Below are positions 1-12,760 of a stretch of DNA of 64,000 bases, in pieces. Under the pieces are notes generated by a model. The model was not told where the DNA came from. It ran no database searches and saw nothing but the letters and a program-made list of their open reading frames with translations. This DNA comes from Tilletiaria anomala UBC 951 (taxonomy: Eukaryota; Basidiomycota; Exobasidiomycetes; Georgefischeriales; Tilletiariaceae). Each line of letters starts with the position of its first letter. The first letter of the stretch is position 1. The stretch spans positions 1 through 64,000 of the forward strand of contig NW_013546963.1 of NCBI RefSeq assembly GCF_000711695.1, written 5' to 3'. Position numbers and translations under genes: made by a program.

Positions 1-1520
1 TTGACACTTTTGCACTTCGAACGATCTTCATGCCGAAGGTGACTGTGTGACGGACGCCAGCACCTTGATCATTTTCCCCGCTATCTTCCACCGAGAGTTT
101 TGCTACTGTTTCAAAGTATATCGATTGAGAGGACTCAACGAACCTGGCACGGGGACATGGCCGTCCGTCTTTGTTCGTTACCGCCACATGCAATCGCCTT
201 ATTGATGCGATTTTCCCGCGGCAAGTCTTGACTGAGCGAAAGGCAGAGGGTCAGTCACAGGTTGTACCACGTGTAGTGGATACCAAGGAGCACGTTCTCC
301 TGCCGGACCCAAACCAAAAATTGCACCTTCAACATGAGACGAGAATCTTTTTTGCAGTGAACGAGGGCCACAGGGGCCAAACTGTTCTGCGAGGTTGGAT
401 GCGTTTTCGACACTTAGTTCAACCGTACGCTTTTTACGATAGCACGATGTGCTCGGCCTCTATTGCTATACACCAGCTCTCTTGGTCTACATGATAAACC
501 AGAGGAGTTGGGACATTGGTGACGCGGGAGCTGGCCTCTTTGAACGGCGGTAAGACCATGCCGGAAGAAATGAGAGTCACTTTTGCATCGATCAGTGGTG
601 ACATGCGCCGAATCACTTTCTTTGGCGGCCCAGATATTCTACTTACATCCGCCATTCATGGAACATTCCATAGGCTTGAAATTGAGCGCCACTCGCCCCG
701 AAAGCATTCCAGGTCAATTCGAAGTTAGGGACTGGATATCCATCAGCACTCGAAGCTCCGCCTGGCGGAGGCAATGCTTGCAACTACGAATAGGCAACTA
801 AGGAGGATCAGGGGAGGTTCTTTCGCTGTGGCAAGTTTCATGTAGGGGCAGACATTCACGATCACGTTGTTCATCTGTGGGGGACGGCGCTGAAAGAATA
901 TGACACCTTGAAGTTGAGTGATTGCAACGCACTCGGCAACCAGAAGAGGTGCTCAAACCAGAGTGGATATGTTTCATGGGCTACGTTGATCGTGCACATG
1001 TAGGCTCAACAACCAAAGGCATGCGCGCAATTCCATCGTGCATATTGTGAGAAAGCAGAGGCAGAAGCTGGAGCTGAATGTGGCGACGATAGCGTAGACA
1101 ACGCTGCCGCCCTGCGAACAATGGAAACAATGTTAACAAGAAACCATTCTGACAGCATGAAGCCGTCCACGTATCAATCATCAGATGTTTGTGTCTTGAG
1201 ACTTCATGCCTTTCTGTTGCCATGGATCGTTGCGCTGTGGCTGGCCTCCGCTTACATGTCGCCACCGCATCTTCCCCGTGATTCCGATGGCAAATCCGGG
1301 GAAATTCGCAGGTTTGTGTTCCGTCCCACGCCACCGAAAACTTCAATACTGGTCCCAATCCAACCAAACCGAACGGGTTCTAGTTAGTTCTGGTTCATTG
1401 GCTCTTGGTTCTGCACTCCGCACACACACCTTCACCGTCATTACTGTAGCTTAATGATATATTCATGAAATCCCAACGTTGGAGGGGGCAGCACCGGCAC
1501 ATTGGCTGCAGTAGCGCACA
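1..1520. other. Stretch without a recognised gene
   Basis: No reading frame here has recognisable domains, and no plausible exon set could be assembled. Short open frames on both strands (for example 171-494 plus and 981-1367 minus) have no family resemblance that I can see. The last 130 bases before ORC4 should hold its promoter, but I see no clear TATA box or MCB element there. It could be the decayed end of an upstream gene. Confidence 0.5.
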
Positions 1521-3859
1521 ATGCCACCAAAGAAACGCAAGCTCCCCGCACGCAAAGCCGCTGTGCGCCAGGCGGGCGCGGGCGCTTCGCCAGCTGCGCT
1601 AGAGGCGCATGACCGTGACGAGCCAGGCGCTGTTCCTAGCAAGCGGCAGCGAATGAATGGCCGTGGTGATGGAGAAGAAGTCTGTCAGCACACAGGTATG
1701 GCAGGCGTGAACGGCACTACCACTGCTGCTCCTGCTGCTAATGCGCCCAGATTACCAGCTGAACCAGTTCCAGGCGAGGCGGACGACGCCAAGTGCCTCG
1801 CACTAACGAAACAGCGAGCGCGCGATCGCCTGCGGCTCTGTCACTCTTGCCTTCGTTTGGGACAGCAGCGAGGCGCGCTGGTGAACATGCTCAAGGCTCT
1901 GTCGCAAGGCGAAAGCAATAGCGCGTTGCTCCTTGGGCCACCAGGCTCGGGGAAAACAGCTGTGTGTACACAAGCTCTTCCCCTCTCTTCTTATGGCCTG
2001 GCCACTGGATGCTGACTTCGCTTTCGGCTCTACAGGTGTTCGAAGCTGCTTTGCAAGACGTGCAGCCTGCGCAATTCAACCTGGTAAAGCTCACATCGAT
2101 ATTGCACAATACAGACAAGGTCGCACTGCGTGAGCTCGTGCGGCAGCTCGTAGCGTGCGGAGCGCTGGAGGAGCTCTACGCTTCGCAGATTGACTTTGAC
2201 GACGACGATGAGCCCGAGGCAGGCCTCGACGAGGAGGGGGAAGAGCTGCAAGAGGACGGTGTGGAAGACATCGATTGCGACGTCGGCTCAGACGGCGACG
2301 GGGCCGAGCTGGCGCAGGAGCGCTTGAGCGCAAGACGCAAGAAGGCTAAAGACGAGCAGATCGAAGCGGCTCGCGCCGCGGCGGAGAGCTCGATGCTAGT
2401 GAGCAGCGTGCAGAGTGATTGCGATGAATACGAGCTAACGTCTTCTCTTTATGCAGTCATCAATCTCGACCATGACGAGCCACTTACTATCGCTGCTAAC
2501 GACGCAATCCGAGCAGAAGCGGTCGCAGAAGCAGAAGCCAATTATCGTCGTGCTCGAGAACATGGACGACTTCGCTCTACGGCCCAAGCAGGCACTTCTA
2601 TATGTCCTGCTGGACGCGGTGCAGAGCAGCTCGTACCGTCCTGGGCTGTTTGTGCTTGCCACTGCTACGAGATTGGTATGTTCCTTCCCGCAGGCAGTCC
2701 ATGGTGCGAAGGCTGCATCTGCTGAGCCATGCGATGCTTCATTCTCAGGACACTGTGGACCTGTTGGAGAAGCGCGTCAAGTCGCGCTTCTCGCACCGCG
2801 TGATCCACTGTCGGCCGTCAGAGACGTTGGAGTGCTGGCAAGAGAAGGCGCTACACCCGCTCTTGGAGACCGAAGAAGGAGTTGATGCGCCTGGCTGGCG
2901 TGCATGGGTCGGCACATGGAATGCAGCATGCCGCGCTGCGCTCGAGTCTGCGGGCGTCGCGAGCCTGCTGCAGCATGAGTGGGAGCTGGAGAACCATATT
3001 GGTTCTCTCTACCAGGCTTGGGTGAGTGCCAAGCGGAGCAAAGATGGCGGCTGCGGCCCCTCGAGCATTTAGGCTGATGAATGAACACCACGCACCCGGC
3101 CGAGCGCTGCAGCTATTGGTCTTGGCCGGGCTGACACCCTCAGAGCCGCTTCCGACTGCGTCAGGCGTGCGCTACGTGCTGCTCGGGCGGCGGGATGACG
3201 CGCAGCTGCGCACGCTGCTGGCGCTGACGCATACGGAGATGGCTCTGCTGATCGCTGCAATGCACCTGTCCGTCGCGCGGGACAGGAGGGTGTTCACATT
3301 TGAGATGCTGCGGAACGAGGTTCAGCGCGGGTACCTCAAGAGCACGCGGGAGAGGGCAAGGGATGCGGGCCTGTTGGGCGCTGGGGCGCAGCAGCCGCAA
3401 AAGCAACAGGCCCACAGGACGGGGCTGCATGATCGCGCTACGTGTTTCAAGGTGTGTGAGCAAGAGGGGTGGCAGGCGCTTCCTGCCGGGCTCCGCTAGC
3501 CTCTTGTGACAAATTCGCTCATGACGCTACTTTTTGCGTGGGTTTTCCTCCCCACTTCGTTTCACTCGCTACAGGCCTTCCGGCGGTTGCTGATGCTCGC
3601 GTACCTGCTACCAGAGCAGATCAACACGTCGCTGAGCGTGTCTGTGTCGCTGCGCAAGCCGTGGCTCTCGTCGACCACGCTAGCTTCCGCGGGGGCGTCC
3701 GCCGCGCCCTCTGGAGGAGGGGGAGCGCCTGCGCTCGAGTTTGTCAAGGTGCGCCTTGGTGTTCCGGCTCCGTTGATCGTGCAGGTTGCACAGGACAGAG
3801 AGCGGAAGGAGGCGCTGCCCGAGTCCATGGTTAGATGGTGCCTGCACAAGGCGGATTGA
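1521..3859 (+). CDS. ORC4: Origin recognition complex subunit 4 (Orc4)
   Basis: AAA+ subunit of the six-protein complex that marks replication origins and loads the MCM helicase in the nucleus. Predicted exons: 1521-1961, 2036-2398, 2457-2675, 2749-3021, 3113-3451, 3575-3859, giving 639 residues. The disordered basic N-terminus (about 90 residues) precedes the Walker A motif GPPGSGKT (about 139-146), which is split right after its Ala by intron 1. A Walker B-like strand IIVVLENMDDF lies at about 297-307. The family block DTVDLLEKRVKSRFS begins exon 4, and a winged-helix C-terminus (THTEMALLIAAMHL, later FRRLLMLAYLLPEQ) follows. The Walker B acidic pair differs from the usual DEFD. An acidic insert (about 180-230) is unusual but common in fungal orthologues. 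All junctions keep phase 0, which supports the model. Identity is secure; the fourth intron's acceptor (3112 rather than 3072) was chosen by reading frame. Confidence 0.92.
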
Positions 3860-5303
3860 GTGAGCGGTGCGCTGGGTCTGTGCGAGCATGCGATGATCCG
3901 TCGAGGTATGTATGTATGTACTCGAACTAGATATCCGCGAACCCTATTATTTGTATACCCATCTGGCGTCCTGTCGTGCAACACCCACTAGACTCTGAGC
4001 GTGTTGAAGGGCGGAAAAGCGGGTGAAACGTCGAGCAGTCCGGGGAGCCGCCACTTTCCCGCGTCCAACCAGGGGAGCCGAACCATCGCCGAGCAAGCAT
4101 CCGCTCGCAGTCGAAACCGTATCACGTAAAATTGGATGGGAATGTCACCACGTTCCACCAGGCGGGCGGAGGGAGAGAGAGCGAGAGAGAGATAGAGTGA
4201 AGGCGGGAGGGGGCAACGGCGGCACCAGCGCAGTTAGACCGCTGTCCGCTTACGAGTATGTACATGGACGTGGCACAGCGCTGCTGTTGCGCACTCGGCA
4301 TTCCACGCGCGCGCGCTTCCTCGGCCGCCTTTGTTCGATGCGATGCGGTGACGACGAGCGGCGACAGCACAGCACAGCACTCGGCCGGTGCATGGAGTTG
4401 GACAGCACAGAAGAGCAGAAAGGTGGTGCGTCGCTTGAGCATGGGGTGGTGGCCTGGAGGATTCTCATCAGCGGGGTGGGCGCGTGGCGCAGGGACTCTG
4501 TACTCGAGAGGGTGAGATTGCTGATTGATTGGCGATTTGCTGTGTTGCTTGATTGCATGGCTGGCACAGAGTGTAGTGTGGTGTCTGTCTTTACGATAGA
4601 AAAGTTGGGCGGCACAGCAGTGTGTTGGTCTCTCCGCCGCCGTGGGTGAAGGCGGGAGGGTATTGCCGTTTTTGCACACACACACAAGTAGCCACCGGCA
4701 GCAGCTTGTACATGGAGGAGGTCATCCATCCATAGCTCGCCACTCCCTCTTGCACATACCTCCACCTACACTTACCATCACGCCTCCCAATCCACAGGCA
4801 CACACGCCACCGTCGGTGACACTTGGCACTCGCGGCGACGAGCAGGCCATTCCACTCTTCCTCCGCAGCATTTGCTTGCACGCACCGCACGGGGTCCGAG
4901 CAGAGGACATTGAGCAAGCTTGCCTTTGTCTTTCCCTCTCACTCTCTCCCCTTCTCCCTCTGATTCAAAACAAGACACACGCATTCGCTTGGGCCAACCT
5001 CGCAGCAACCGGACCAATCAACGTGCTTGCCTGTCTGTTCTTGACCTCTCTCAAAAGGCATCGTTTTTCACTCTGTCCGGGGCGCCAGCAAGGACGCCGA
5101 GTCAAGCTTTTGCGGAAGGGGACGCAAGCAATCGAGGTGCAAGCTGGTGGGCGAGCTAGCTAGCTGGCCAGCTGGCTGGCTTTTCTGCCTTATTTGCTCT
5201 GCCCTTGTGGCCATTTTCTTTCTCTCTCACGCACACACCCTTCTGATCCTTTCTGCGTGAGCTCTACCGGGCCACTCGCAAAGCGCACACAAGCTCGCCC
5301 AAG
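3860..5303. other. Intergenic region with GA/CT-rich low-complexity tracts
   Basis: This is about 1.4 kb between ORC4 and the REG1-type gene. It holds a GA-rich run at about 4168-4200, alternating CA and CG stretches near 4310, and long pyrimidine-rich runs at about 4920-4970 and 5210-5240 just upstream of the next start. A GCTAGCTAGCTGG / CCAGCTGGCTGGC patch sits at 5154-5181. Such CT-rich leaders are typical of fungal promoters. No convincing coding exon was found despite several open frames in 4020-4920. Confidence 0.5.
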
Positions 5304-8300
5304 ATGATGTCCGCACCCGCTCCGTATCCGTCCGTCGCGTCGAACCTGCCGGCGCCGGACGATGCACAGATCGAGTCGCGTATGCCGTCGATCTGCGTCG
5401 ACTACCTCTCCCACAAATGGACCGACGAGGACGTGTGGAGCAGCTGGAAAGTGATGACCAAACGCAAGAACGAGATCGCAAACGGCGTCCGCTTGGAGAA
5501 CGCTAGTTGGAGGACCTGGGCCAAGCAGAGGGGCAACCTTAAGACCATCAGTCCCGAGACTCTAAACTGGTGAGTTGGGCAAAAATCGGCATCATGCGGC
5601 GAGTCGAGCTCAGAGCATACAGCGTACTCACCATCATCGTCTTCCCCCCTTTTCTGCCCCTTCCCTTCCATGTCCTCGTCAACAGGCTCAAAGACTCGGA
5701 CGTCACGTGGCTCTACGGCCCGCTGCACGAGCACGCCGAGCCGGTGCCGCCACCCAAGGTTGCCTCAGTCAGCGAGCGCTTCGGGCTCGATGACGGTGGC
5801 AGCGCCTGTGCCAGCCTCGCCGCTGGAGGCAAGGACGGCAGCCCGCAGATCACGTCGCCAACGCTCGAGCGCACAGGGCATGCGTTTGGCAGCAGCGGAC
5901 GCTCGACAGTGGTACCAGTAGCAGGGCTCAACGGCCGGTCCGCCGCCAGCAGCGGTGGCACTGCCGACCCGGGCGCCGAGGTATATCTCGGCACCAAGGG
6001 CAGTGCGAGTGTCAGTGCTGCTCTTGCTGTCGCCGACAGTAGCCAGCAGCAGCAACAGTTAATCAACGGCGCTCCCATAGTATTGTCCCCCGGCACGCTC
6101 CCGACGCCGGGCTCGACGACGATCTTAAGCAGCCTCGGCACGCCGACAGCCGGCTCCGGCGGCAGCGGCAGTACCGCCGCGGGTTATGCGGCGGGCTACG
6201 TAAACAACAGCGGCAAAAAGTCCATCCTCAAGCACCGCACCATCTCTGACATTCTCTCGCACCCCGGCCGCATGGCCAACCCCGGCAGCGGAGACATGAT
6301 GGCGCTCTACCCGCCGAGCGTCGCGTATGCGTACCACCAGCCGCAGCAGCAGCAAACACAAGCTCAGCAGCGCGCCGCAGTCGAGGTCGCAGTCAAGGAG
6401 CGCCAGGCGTGCGACGACGCGATGATCGCGGGCAACCTGAGACATCCGCACCAGGACCCGCTGTGCGGCGCAGGCAGTAGCGCCAATGCCGGCATCCACG
6501 AGTCGCGCTCAGACAGCAACCTTGCGCAGATGGTCGGCACCCAGCGCGGTTCCCCGCCCCCTACGCTCGGCGCCAGCGGCGCAAGCACGCCGTCGTCCGA
6601 CTCGGGCTCGCCCCCGCTAACTGGCTCGTCAGCATCAACAGCAGGCCGCGCGTGCAACTCGGCGCTCGCCAACTTCTCCTTGCGCTTCCTGCCTGTGTCC
6701 AATCGGCGCGTCGACGGCACCGACTCGGCCGGCTCGCCGAACGACACTGCATCCTCGTCAGCCGGCGGCTACGGCGCACGCGAGAAGCGGCACATCTCGT
6801 TTAACCAGCGCGTCGAGCAGTGCATCGCCATCGACCACGAGCAGTACGCTGCCGCTGCCGCTGCCGCTGCCGCCGCAGCTGCGGCTGCGGCTGCGGCGGC
6901 AGCAGACGCGCATCGTTATTCGAGCGGCGCTCAGTTTGATTACGATGATGATGATGACGAGGAGGACGGGGAGGATGAGGATGAAGAAGGAAAAGAAGAG
7001 GAGGAGGGAGAAGAGGATAACGACGAGGATCAGCACCGACATGCCGGACTGGTCAACGACGATGAGGATTCGGCACGTCATGGTGCTGCCTCCGGCGCTA
7101 CTTCTCGCCCCTCGCGTGGTGGCGGTGGCGGAGACGACAGCAGCGACGAGGATGATGAGCTGCTAACGATGAAGTCGTCCCCGCGCACGTCCGGCTCGGA
7201 TTCCGGCTCAGACTCTTCTGCGCCGTCGTTCGGCGCGATGCGCTCTACTACCAACAGCAGCAACAGCAGCAGGTCATCAGGCGCGACTACGCATGACTCG
7301 CACAGCGCGCGCTACTCGTCTACCTCGTCGCACAGCGAAGGCGGTACGAGCAACTCGCGCTCCACTTCGCCGGCCTACTCAATCATCGCCAAGCTCGCGC
7401 CGACGCGCCTCAAGACCAGCGAGGCTTACCCTTCACCCAGCCCCGCCGTCGTCGACCCGACCGGCTTCACCACCGGTGCACACACCGACTGGGTCCAGGG
7501 CGGCGGCTTCAGCGCCGGCGTGCAGACGTACCCCGATCCAGGCACGTACGGGCCTATCCTACAGCCCGGCGCTGCGGCAGCAGCAGCAGCAGCGGCGGCG
7601 GCAGCTGCCAACAGCTCGGGTGGCCATCGATTCTCCTCTTCCGTGTCTGCTGTGGCTGTCACGCAGACTTTGCCAACCACGGTCACGGCCAAAGCGTCGT
7701 CCGGCGCCGTAGGCAGCAGCCACTGGGGTGATGCCGACGACGACCTGCAGTCTGCAGGTGACTTTGACTACTTTAGCGGGCCTGACCTCGGAGACGACTA
7801 CCAGCCTGCACCGGGGCAGAGCATCAGCTCCCGCACTGTTGCTACTGCCAGAGCTGTTGGTATAGGTGCACCTGCGCAGCAGCCGAACTCGGCGTTCGGA
7901 CCAGCCTCCGCAGCAGAGTACGGCGGCAGCCAGCCGGGCTCATCCTCCTTCTCACCGTCTGGCTCATCCGCCACGCAGTCCGATGGCGACGCTGGTAGCA
8001 GCGCGAGCGCCGCCTCCACCTCTCCCGAGCACGTGGGCAACGCTGCTAGCGTTTACAAAGGCTTCGCTACGCGCCGACGGCCACCCGTGCCCGCTGGCGC
8101 GGGTGCAGACTTTGATGCGCACCCGGACGATGCGCCGCCGTACACTTCCATCGCATCGGCCAACATGGGCGGCGAGGACGACGTGTACGCACACGCGCCC
8201 GGCGCGATTCAGATCATGCGCAATGGCAGCAGCACCAGCACTAGCAGCGGCGCCGGTGCATTCGACGAAAACGCGGTAGAATCGCGCGGGCGGCCCTCGC

Positions 8301-9259
8301 AGCGTCTCGGCAGCTCCGCGTCGTACGAGCGCATTCAGGATGCCGCGCGGGTGCCGCGCAGCAGGAGTAGCAGCAACAATGGCAGTGCCGCCGGTGGCAG
8401 CGGGAGTGCATCGCTGTCGCCAGCCGGCAGCTTTGATGGCTCGCATGGCGCAGCTTGCCGTGGTGCTGCCGGCAAAGGCGCCGAGCGCTCAGGCGCCCCG
8501 TCGCCACAGTCGTATCGATCATCGGCTGCCCCGTCAAAAGGGAACGGCAGGCGGTCAGCAGGCGCTGGCGGCCACGGCCCTCCTCCCTCCTCTTCTGCCT
8601 ACGCCGCCGCCGCTTCACGCCCGAATGTCGACTCTGACTCGGACAACCGCGGGTCGTTCGACATCGCAAGTCCCAACTTCCCCGCCAGCCCCGTTCTCGG
8701 TCAGGGCTCTGATTTCGACGCAGCCCTGTACGGGAACAGTAGCGGCAGCTACTGGTCGGACAACAACTCATCTGCTTCTGGCGACAAAGGATTCTCGGCC
8801 TCCTCCGCTGCGTCGACAAAGAGCAAGGAGGCTCAAGCGGCCCGACAAAAGTACCAACGCTCCATTGGGCAATCTGCCGGAGCGTCCGCCAGCGAGCTGA
8901 GCGTCGATACGGCCAACGTACCCTCGAACAATCCCGCCAGCCCGCAGGAAGTCGGACCGACGCCGCTCAACACACCGACGTTTGCGCTCGCGCGCTCGCG
9001 GAGCAGCAGCGGTAGCGCCGGCACGTCTATCTCAGGCGGGCCGAACAGCCCCGTCGTCCCGCGGAAGCCAAACTCGACCGGCGCACTTGTCGCGCCGAGG
9101 AGAGAGGACGGTGTGCGCGTGCCGCTCGCAGACGACTATGTGGATGAGGATGAAGGCGGTCTGATTGGACGCGCGGTCGAGATCGTCAACACCGCGCGCG
9201 ACCTCATCGGTGCGTTGCTTGGCACAGGCGGGGATCGGGCGCGGTCATGGAGGGAGTAG
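5304..9259 (+). CDS. REG1: Reg1-type PP1 regulatory subunit (DUF1752 protein)
   Basis: Likely targeting subunit for protein phosphatase 1 in glucose/Snf1 signalling, by analogy with yeast Reg1. Exons 5304-5569 and 5686-9259 give 1279 residues; the intron splits the Trp codon of ETLNW and continues LKDSDVTWLYGPL, which completes the DUF1752 block (about residues 30-100, with DYLSHKW, DVWSSW and LENASWRTW). A second conserved block KKSILKHRTISDILS lies near 266. The PP1-binding RVxF-type motif KRHISF followed by NQRVEQC lies near 455. The rest is disordered: Ser/Gly/Ala-rich, with a poly-Ala run near 477-496, an Asp/Glu tract near 507-540 and another Ala run near 630. The N-terminal block and RVxF motif make the assignment strong. 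Much of the length has no recognisable fold and may vary between strains. Confidence 0.86.
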
Positions 9260-10071
9260 CCTGGTGTGGCGGGACGAGCATGACCATGAACGAGCGTAGA
9301 TTCAGAAGAGGAGGGATTCCCTCCCACCGGGTACACAGGCACCCTGGCTCACAGTGCTAGAGCAACTTTTGACCAGAAAAGAGAAAGCAAGAACACGATA
9401 CCGCACCTATATCGCAAAATCTCACCACACCTATACAAGAAAGCATTCGCCTACCATGCCACCCATCTCACTCGAACACTCGTTATCGCCTCTCCCCACG
9501 AGTTGCTTGCCGCCAGTCAAGTCCGCTCTCACGAAAACCCACACGACCAACATGCATTCTGCTCCGCCGCAGAGAGTATCATGCGAATGCCGTCGTCCCA
9601 AGCATTGCGCCGATCGGCTTTCCCATTCCTGTCATTCATCGCGAAAGGGCCCCCTGCCGCTACTTTTCCACATCGGTGTTCCTCTTTGCGCTGCCCCCTT
9701 TTCTCCGCCATCATCACAACGGGTCCGTCTCAGCTCAGCCTGGGTCAGGGCTCGTATATAGACAAGACACTTTCTCGCTGCTCCCTTTTTTCTTCTCCCC
9801 TTTGCGCCAACCAAGTACGACAAAGGTACAAGCACTCTACTCTCGCAGCATTCAAAAAGAGCATCCTTGCGTGTACTATTATCCCTGTTCTCTTTTGCGC
9901 CGCTGGTCTACTGCCTCCTTTGTGCGAGTATACATATCGTCATGTTGGAAAGGGACCGCAGCTGCTTGCCCAGTTGCAAGGCATCTACTTAGGTCCTTTG
10001 TAAATTGCAAATTATAGCCGGCCGCTGCTCCTCGTCTGTTCGTGTCTGCATAATAATGGGATGAGGTCATC
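9260..10071. other. Intergenic region between convergent genes, with a promoter-like segment
   Basis: This is an 800-bp gap between the 3' ends of the REG1-type gene and the mitochondrial carrier. It holds a TATA-like element (CGTATATAG, about 9752-9760) followed by a CT-rich run (about 9779-9810) on the plus strand, an arrangement more typical of a promoter than a terminator. Only short open frames follow (for example from ATG 9942), none with a recognisable domain. Confidence 0.45.
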
Positions 10072-12053
10072 CTAGAGGTGATGATGCGTGAGCAGCGCAC
10101 TCTTCGTCGCTTCGTACGCGACGAATAGTACCGCGTTGGCGGGTACCGCGCGCAGCATGGTGGGCCCGAGGCCCTTGAAGAACGCACGCAGGCCTTCGCG
10201 ACGGTACGTCTCGCGCACGACGTGGACGATCGAGGAAGTGCTAGCAGACGAGGGTGCGGATGGATCAGCACCGGCGGCTTGGATACGCGTCTTGATCACA
10301 TCAAGCGGGAACGTGCTGGCCCAGGCGATGCAGCCTGCCAGGGCTCCGCTGACTGCGAGTTCTAGTGAGGTGAGCTGCTGCTGCTGCTGTGGTTGCAGCT
10401 GCGCGTCGTTCTCCATCATCGACTGGGTCCAGCCGCCGCTCGCCGCGAGAGCTGCAGCGTCGAAGCCGTATGTCTGATGTTGCTGGTGAAATAAAGCTAG
10501 GAAGGAGCGGTTGAGCAGCTCGTACGTGAGAAAGTAAGGGCCGTACCCGAGGTCGCGCAAGGCGGTGATCGCGTAGCCGCGGTAGAATGCGCGGATGCCG
10601 TGCAGCCAGTGCCAGCGGGAGGGTGACGGCGAGGGCGAGGGCGACGTCGATAGGAGCGGCAGCCATCGGAACCCTCGCTTGGGCCGTCGCGCGTCCAAAG
10701 GCGGTACTAGCGCCGTGGACGATGATGGCGAGGACGAGGCTGCAGCGAAGAGCGTGGTGTTGCCCAGAGAATCGAGCGCATTCCGATGCGAGGATCGTAC
10801 GCCCTCGTTCCACAGCTGGCGCACGACGTGGAGCGTGCGAATGCCCCACACTCGCGATGAGAGAGTCGTTGGCGGCGCAGCAACTGCAGCCGCAGTGCTG
10901 ATACCCTTAAAGGAGGAGGAGGCGGCGAGGCGGATACGCGTACGAGAAGGAGGCTGCAGTGGCACTTGTACTTGCTCTTGGATCTTTACGAGGTCAATGG
11001 GTGTAGTGATCAGTGCGGAGATCAGCCCAGAGGCACAGCCGGCGATGAAGATCTGCGTAAGGGTCGGCTGCTGCTGTTGTTGTTGATTAGAGAAGAGCTG
11101 CTGGTGGTGGTGCTGGGCATGCTCTGCAGCGATCGTGGCCAGGTACACGGAGCCGTCGTGTGAGTAGTACGGGAGCGCGGGTGTTTGCGCGGGCAAATGT
11201 GACGCGTGGGGCGATGGAGCAGGCGACGAGGTGAAGAGATGCTGCTGCGACTGGAGCATCTGCAGGCAGAGCGAATACGCGCCGAAGATGGCGGCGTTCA
11301 TCAGCGCCACACCCAGCTGAGCGATCGAGTGAGCAACCGAAAAAAGCAGGGAAGGAAAGAAGAGGAGGAAAACAGAGCGCATTGCGTGAGACGTGAGAAG
11401 AAAGAAAGCAATACCGGGCCTGGCCAGGAGCAGCGGCCACGCGGACGCACCATGGGTCCACACACGCCCTTGTACAGCCCGATGAACTTTTCATCACGCA
11501 CGATTACGCGGAAGGCCTGTGTCGCCGATGTGTAGTGTGGCTGCTGTGTTTGCTGAGCAGGGGGGAAGCATGGGGAAGAAGAAGAGGAAGGAGAGGATGA
11601 AGAGGGCAACGACAACGACAACGACGGCAATGGTGCTGATGCCGAAATGGACAGAAGTGATGCATAGGACTTTCGGGCGCGAGGGTCGGGCGACAGTGCG
11701 AGGAGGGGTCCACGCTCCGTTGGCGGCGCAGCGGCCGGGCCGGGCCTCGCTGCCGCTGTGACTGGCGCGGTTGATCCACTCAAACGACGTGCATCGTGAA
11801 CGTCCGGCTGCGGTGCTTGCGCCTGCAAGCGCGTCTTGATGGTGTCGCTGTAACCAGAAGGCAGCGGTGTGAAGGAGATGAAAGAAGAAATATCAGCTGT
11901 TACTCGGAAGGGATTGCACGGCACGGGCTCTTCCCCTCCATGGCCAACTGACAAGGGGTGGCTCGCGAGGAGTGATGCAATGCCGCCGACGGTGCCGGCG
12001 AGCAGGTCGACCCAAGCAGACGGAGCCGCAGGGACGTCGGTCATGTCACCCAC
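10072..12053 (-). CDS. Mitochondrial carrier (SLC25 family)
   Basis: Inner mitochondrial membrane solute exchanger. Exons on the minus strand: 12053-11953, 11847-11451, 11316-10072, giving 580 residues. Three carrier repeats are visible, each with the PxD signature: HPFDTIKTRLQ (its Phe codon formed across intron 1), TPIDLVKIQEQ and FPLDVIKTRIQ. The second halves of the repeats also fit (LYKG, AFYRGY, AFFKGLGPTMLRAVP). The family usual length is about 300 residues. The excess is Ser/Pro/Ala-rich insertion in the matrix loops of repeats 1 and 2, plus a Gln-rich stretch. The repeat pattern is closest to the carnitine/basic amino acid group (SLC25A20/29/45-like), but the substrate cannot be set from sequence alone. 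It is divergent from the amidohydrolase gene and convergent with the REG1-type gene. Confidence 0.9.
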
Positions 12054-12760
12054 AAGGGCGAGGCGGGGGCGGTAGGAGCAAGCGGGCGGTGGAAGATATC
12101 GGGCTCGGTGTTCTCAGGGTTTGGTTTTCAACGCATTGCAGGCGGGTGAAACGTGATCATGGATGGCAAGTAACAATTTTGTGGTCCGTCGACTCTGTCC
12201 GGCAGACCGCGGACACACTCCCGTCCCCGATGCGTGCGTCACCCTCGTTGTGACGCTGGGGGCAACATGACGGCACACCTCCGATGGTGGCCACTTCTGT
12301 CGTAACTTCAGCAAGGGACAGCGGAGAGTGAGCCGCGGAGCACGCAGCCGTGTCCAGCTGGGACCAAGACAACAACAAGAAGCATAGCAATGATGCGTGC
12401 TTGGGTCTCTGAATCTATTCGGTGCAATCCCCACACCTTTTCCCGGGGAGATGGACAGATCCTCCGTTTGTCAACCCTAAATCCCCCGGAATCTGCGCCA
12501 GTTTCCCCTGTCGACTCGCAGGTGTTTCGGCCGACCAAGTCCAACGCAGCCGTTGCTCATTCCCCCCCGCTTGGCTGGTGACGATGGGTGTATATATATG
12601 ACCAACGACGACGACGACCGCCACCCCGCAGCAGCAGCATGGACCCTCCCCCGTCAAGGAAGCTGCCCTACGCCTCTCGAGAGCGAGCGAGCTGGCTCTG
12701 ACACTACCGTCCCCTACCCGCGCTGGACGTTCAAAGCTCCAAGCCTGGTCGGTAAGCAGC
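12054..12760. promoter_or_regulatory. Divergent promoter region (carrier / amidohydrolase)
   Basis: This is 707 bp between two divergent start codons. A TATA-like run GTATATATATG lies at about 12591-12601, some 160 bp upstream of the amidohydrolase start and in the right orientation for it. No coding exon was recognised, although short open frames exist on both strands. Confidence 0.5.

Noticed and set aside
4122-4685. Overlapping open frames upstream of the REG1-type gene
   Set aside because: Low-complexity GA/CT and CA-rich sequence gives long frames by chance; no domain and no splice structure.
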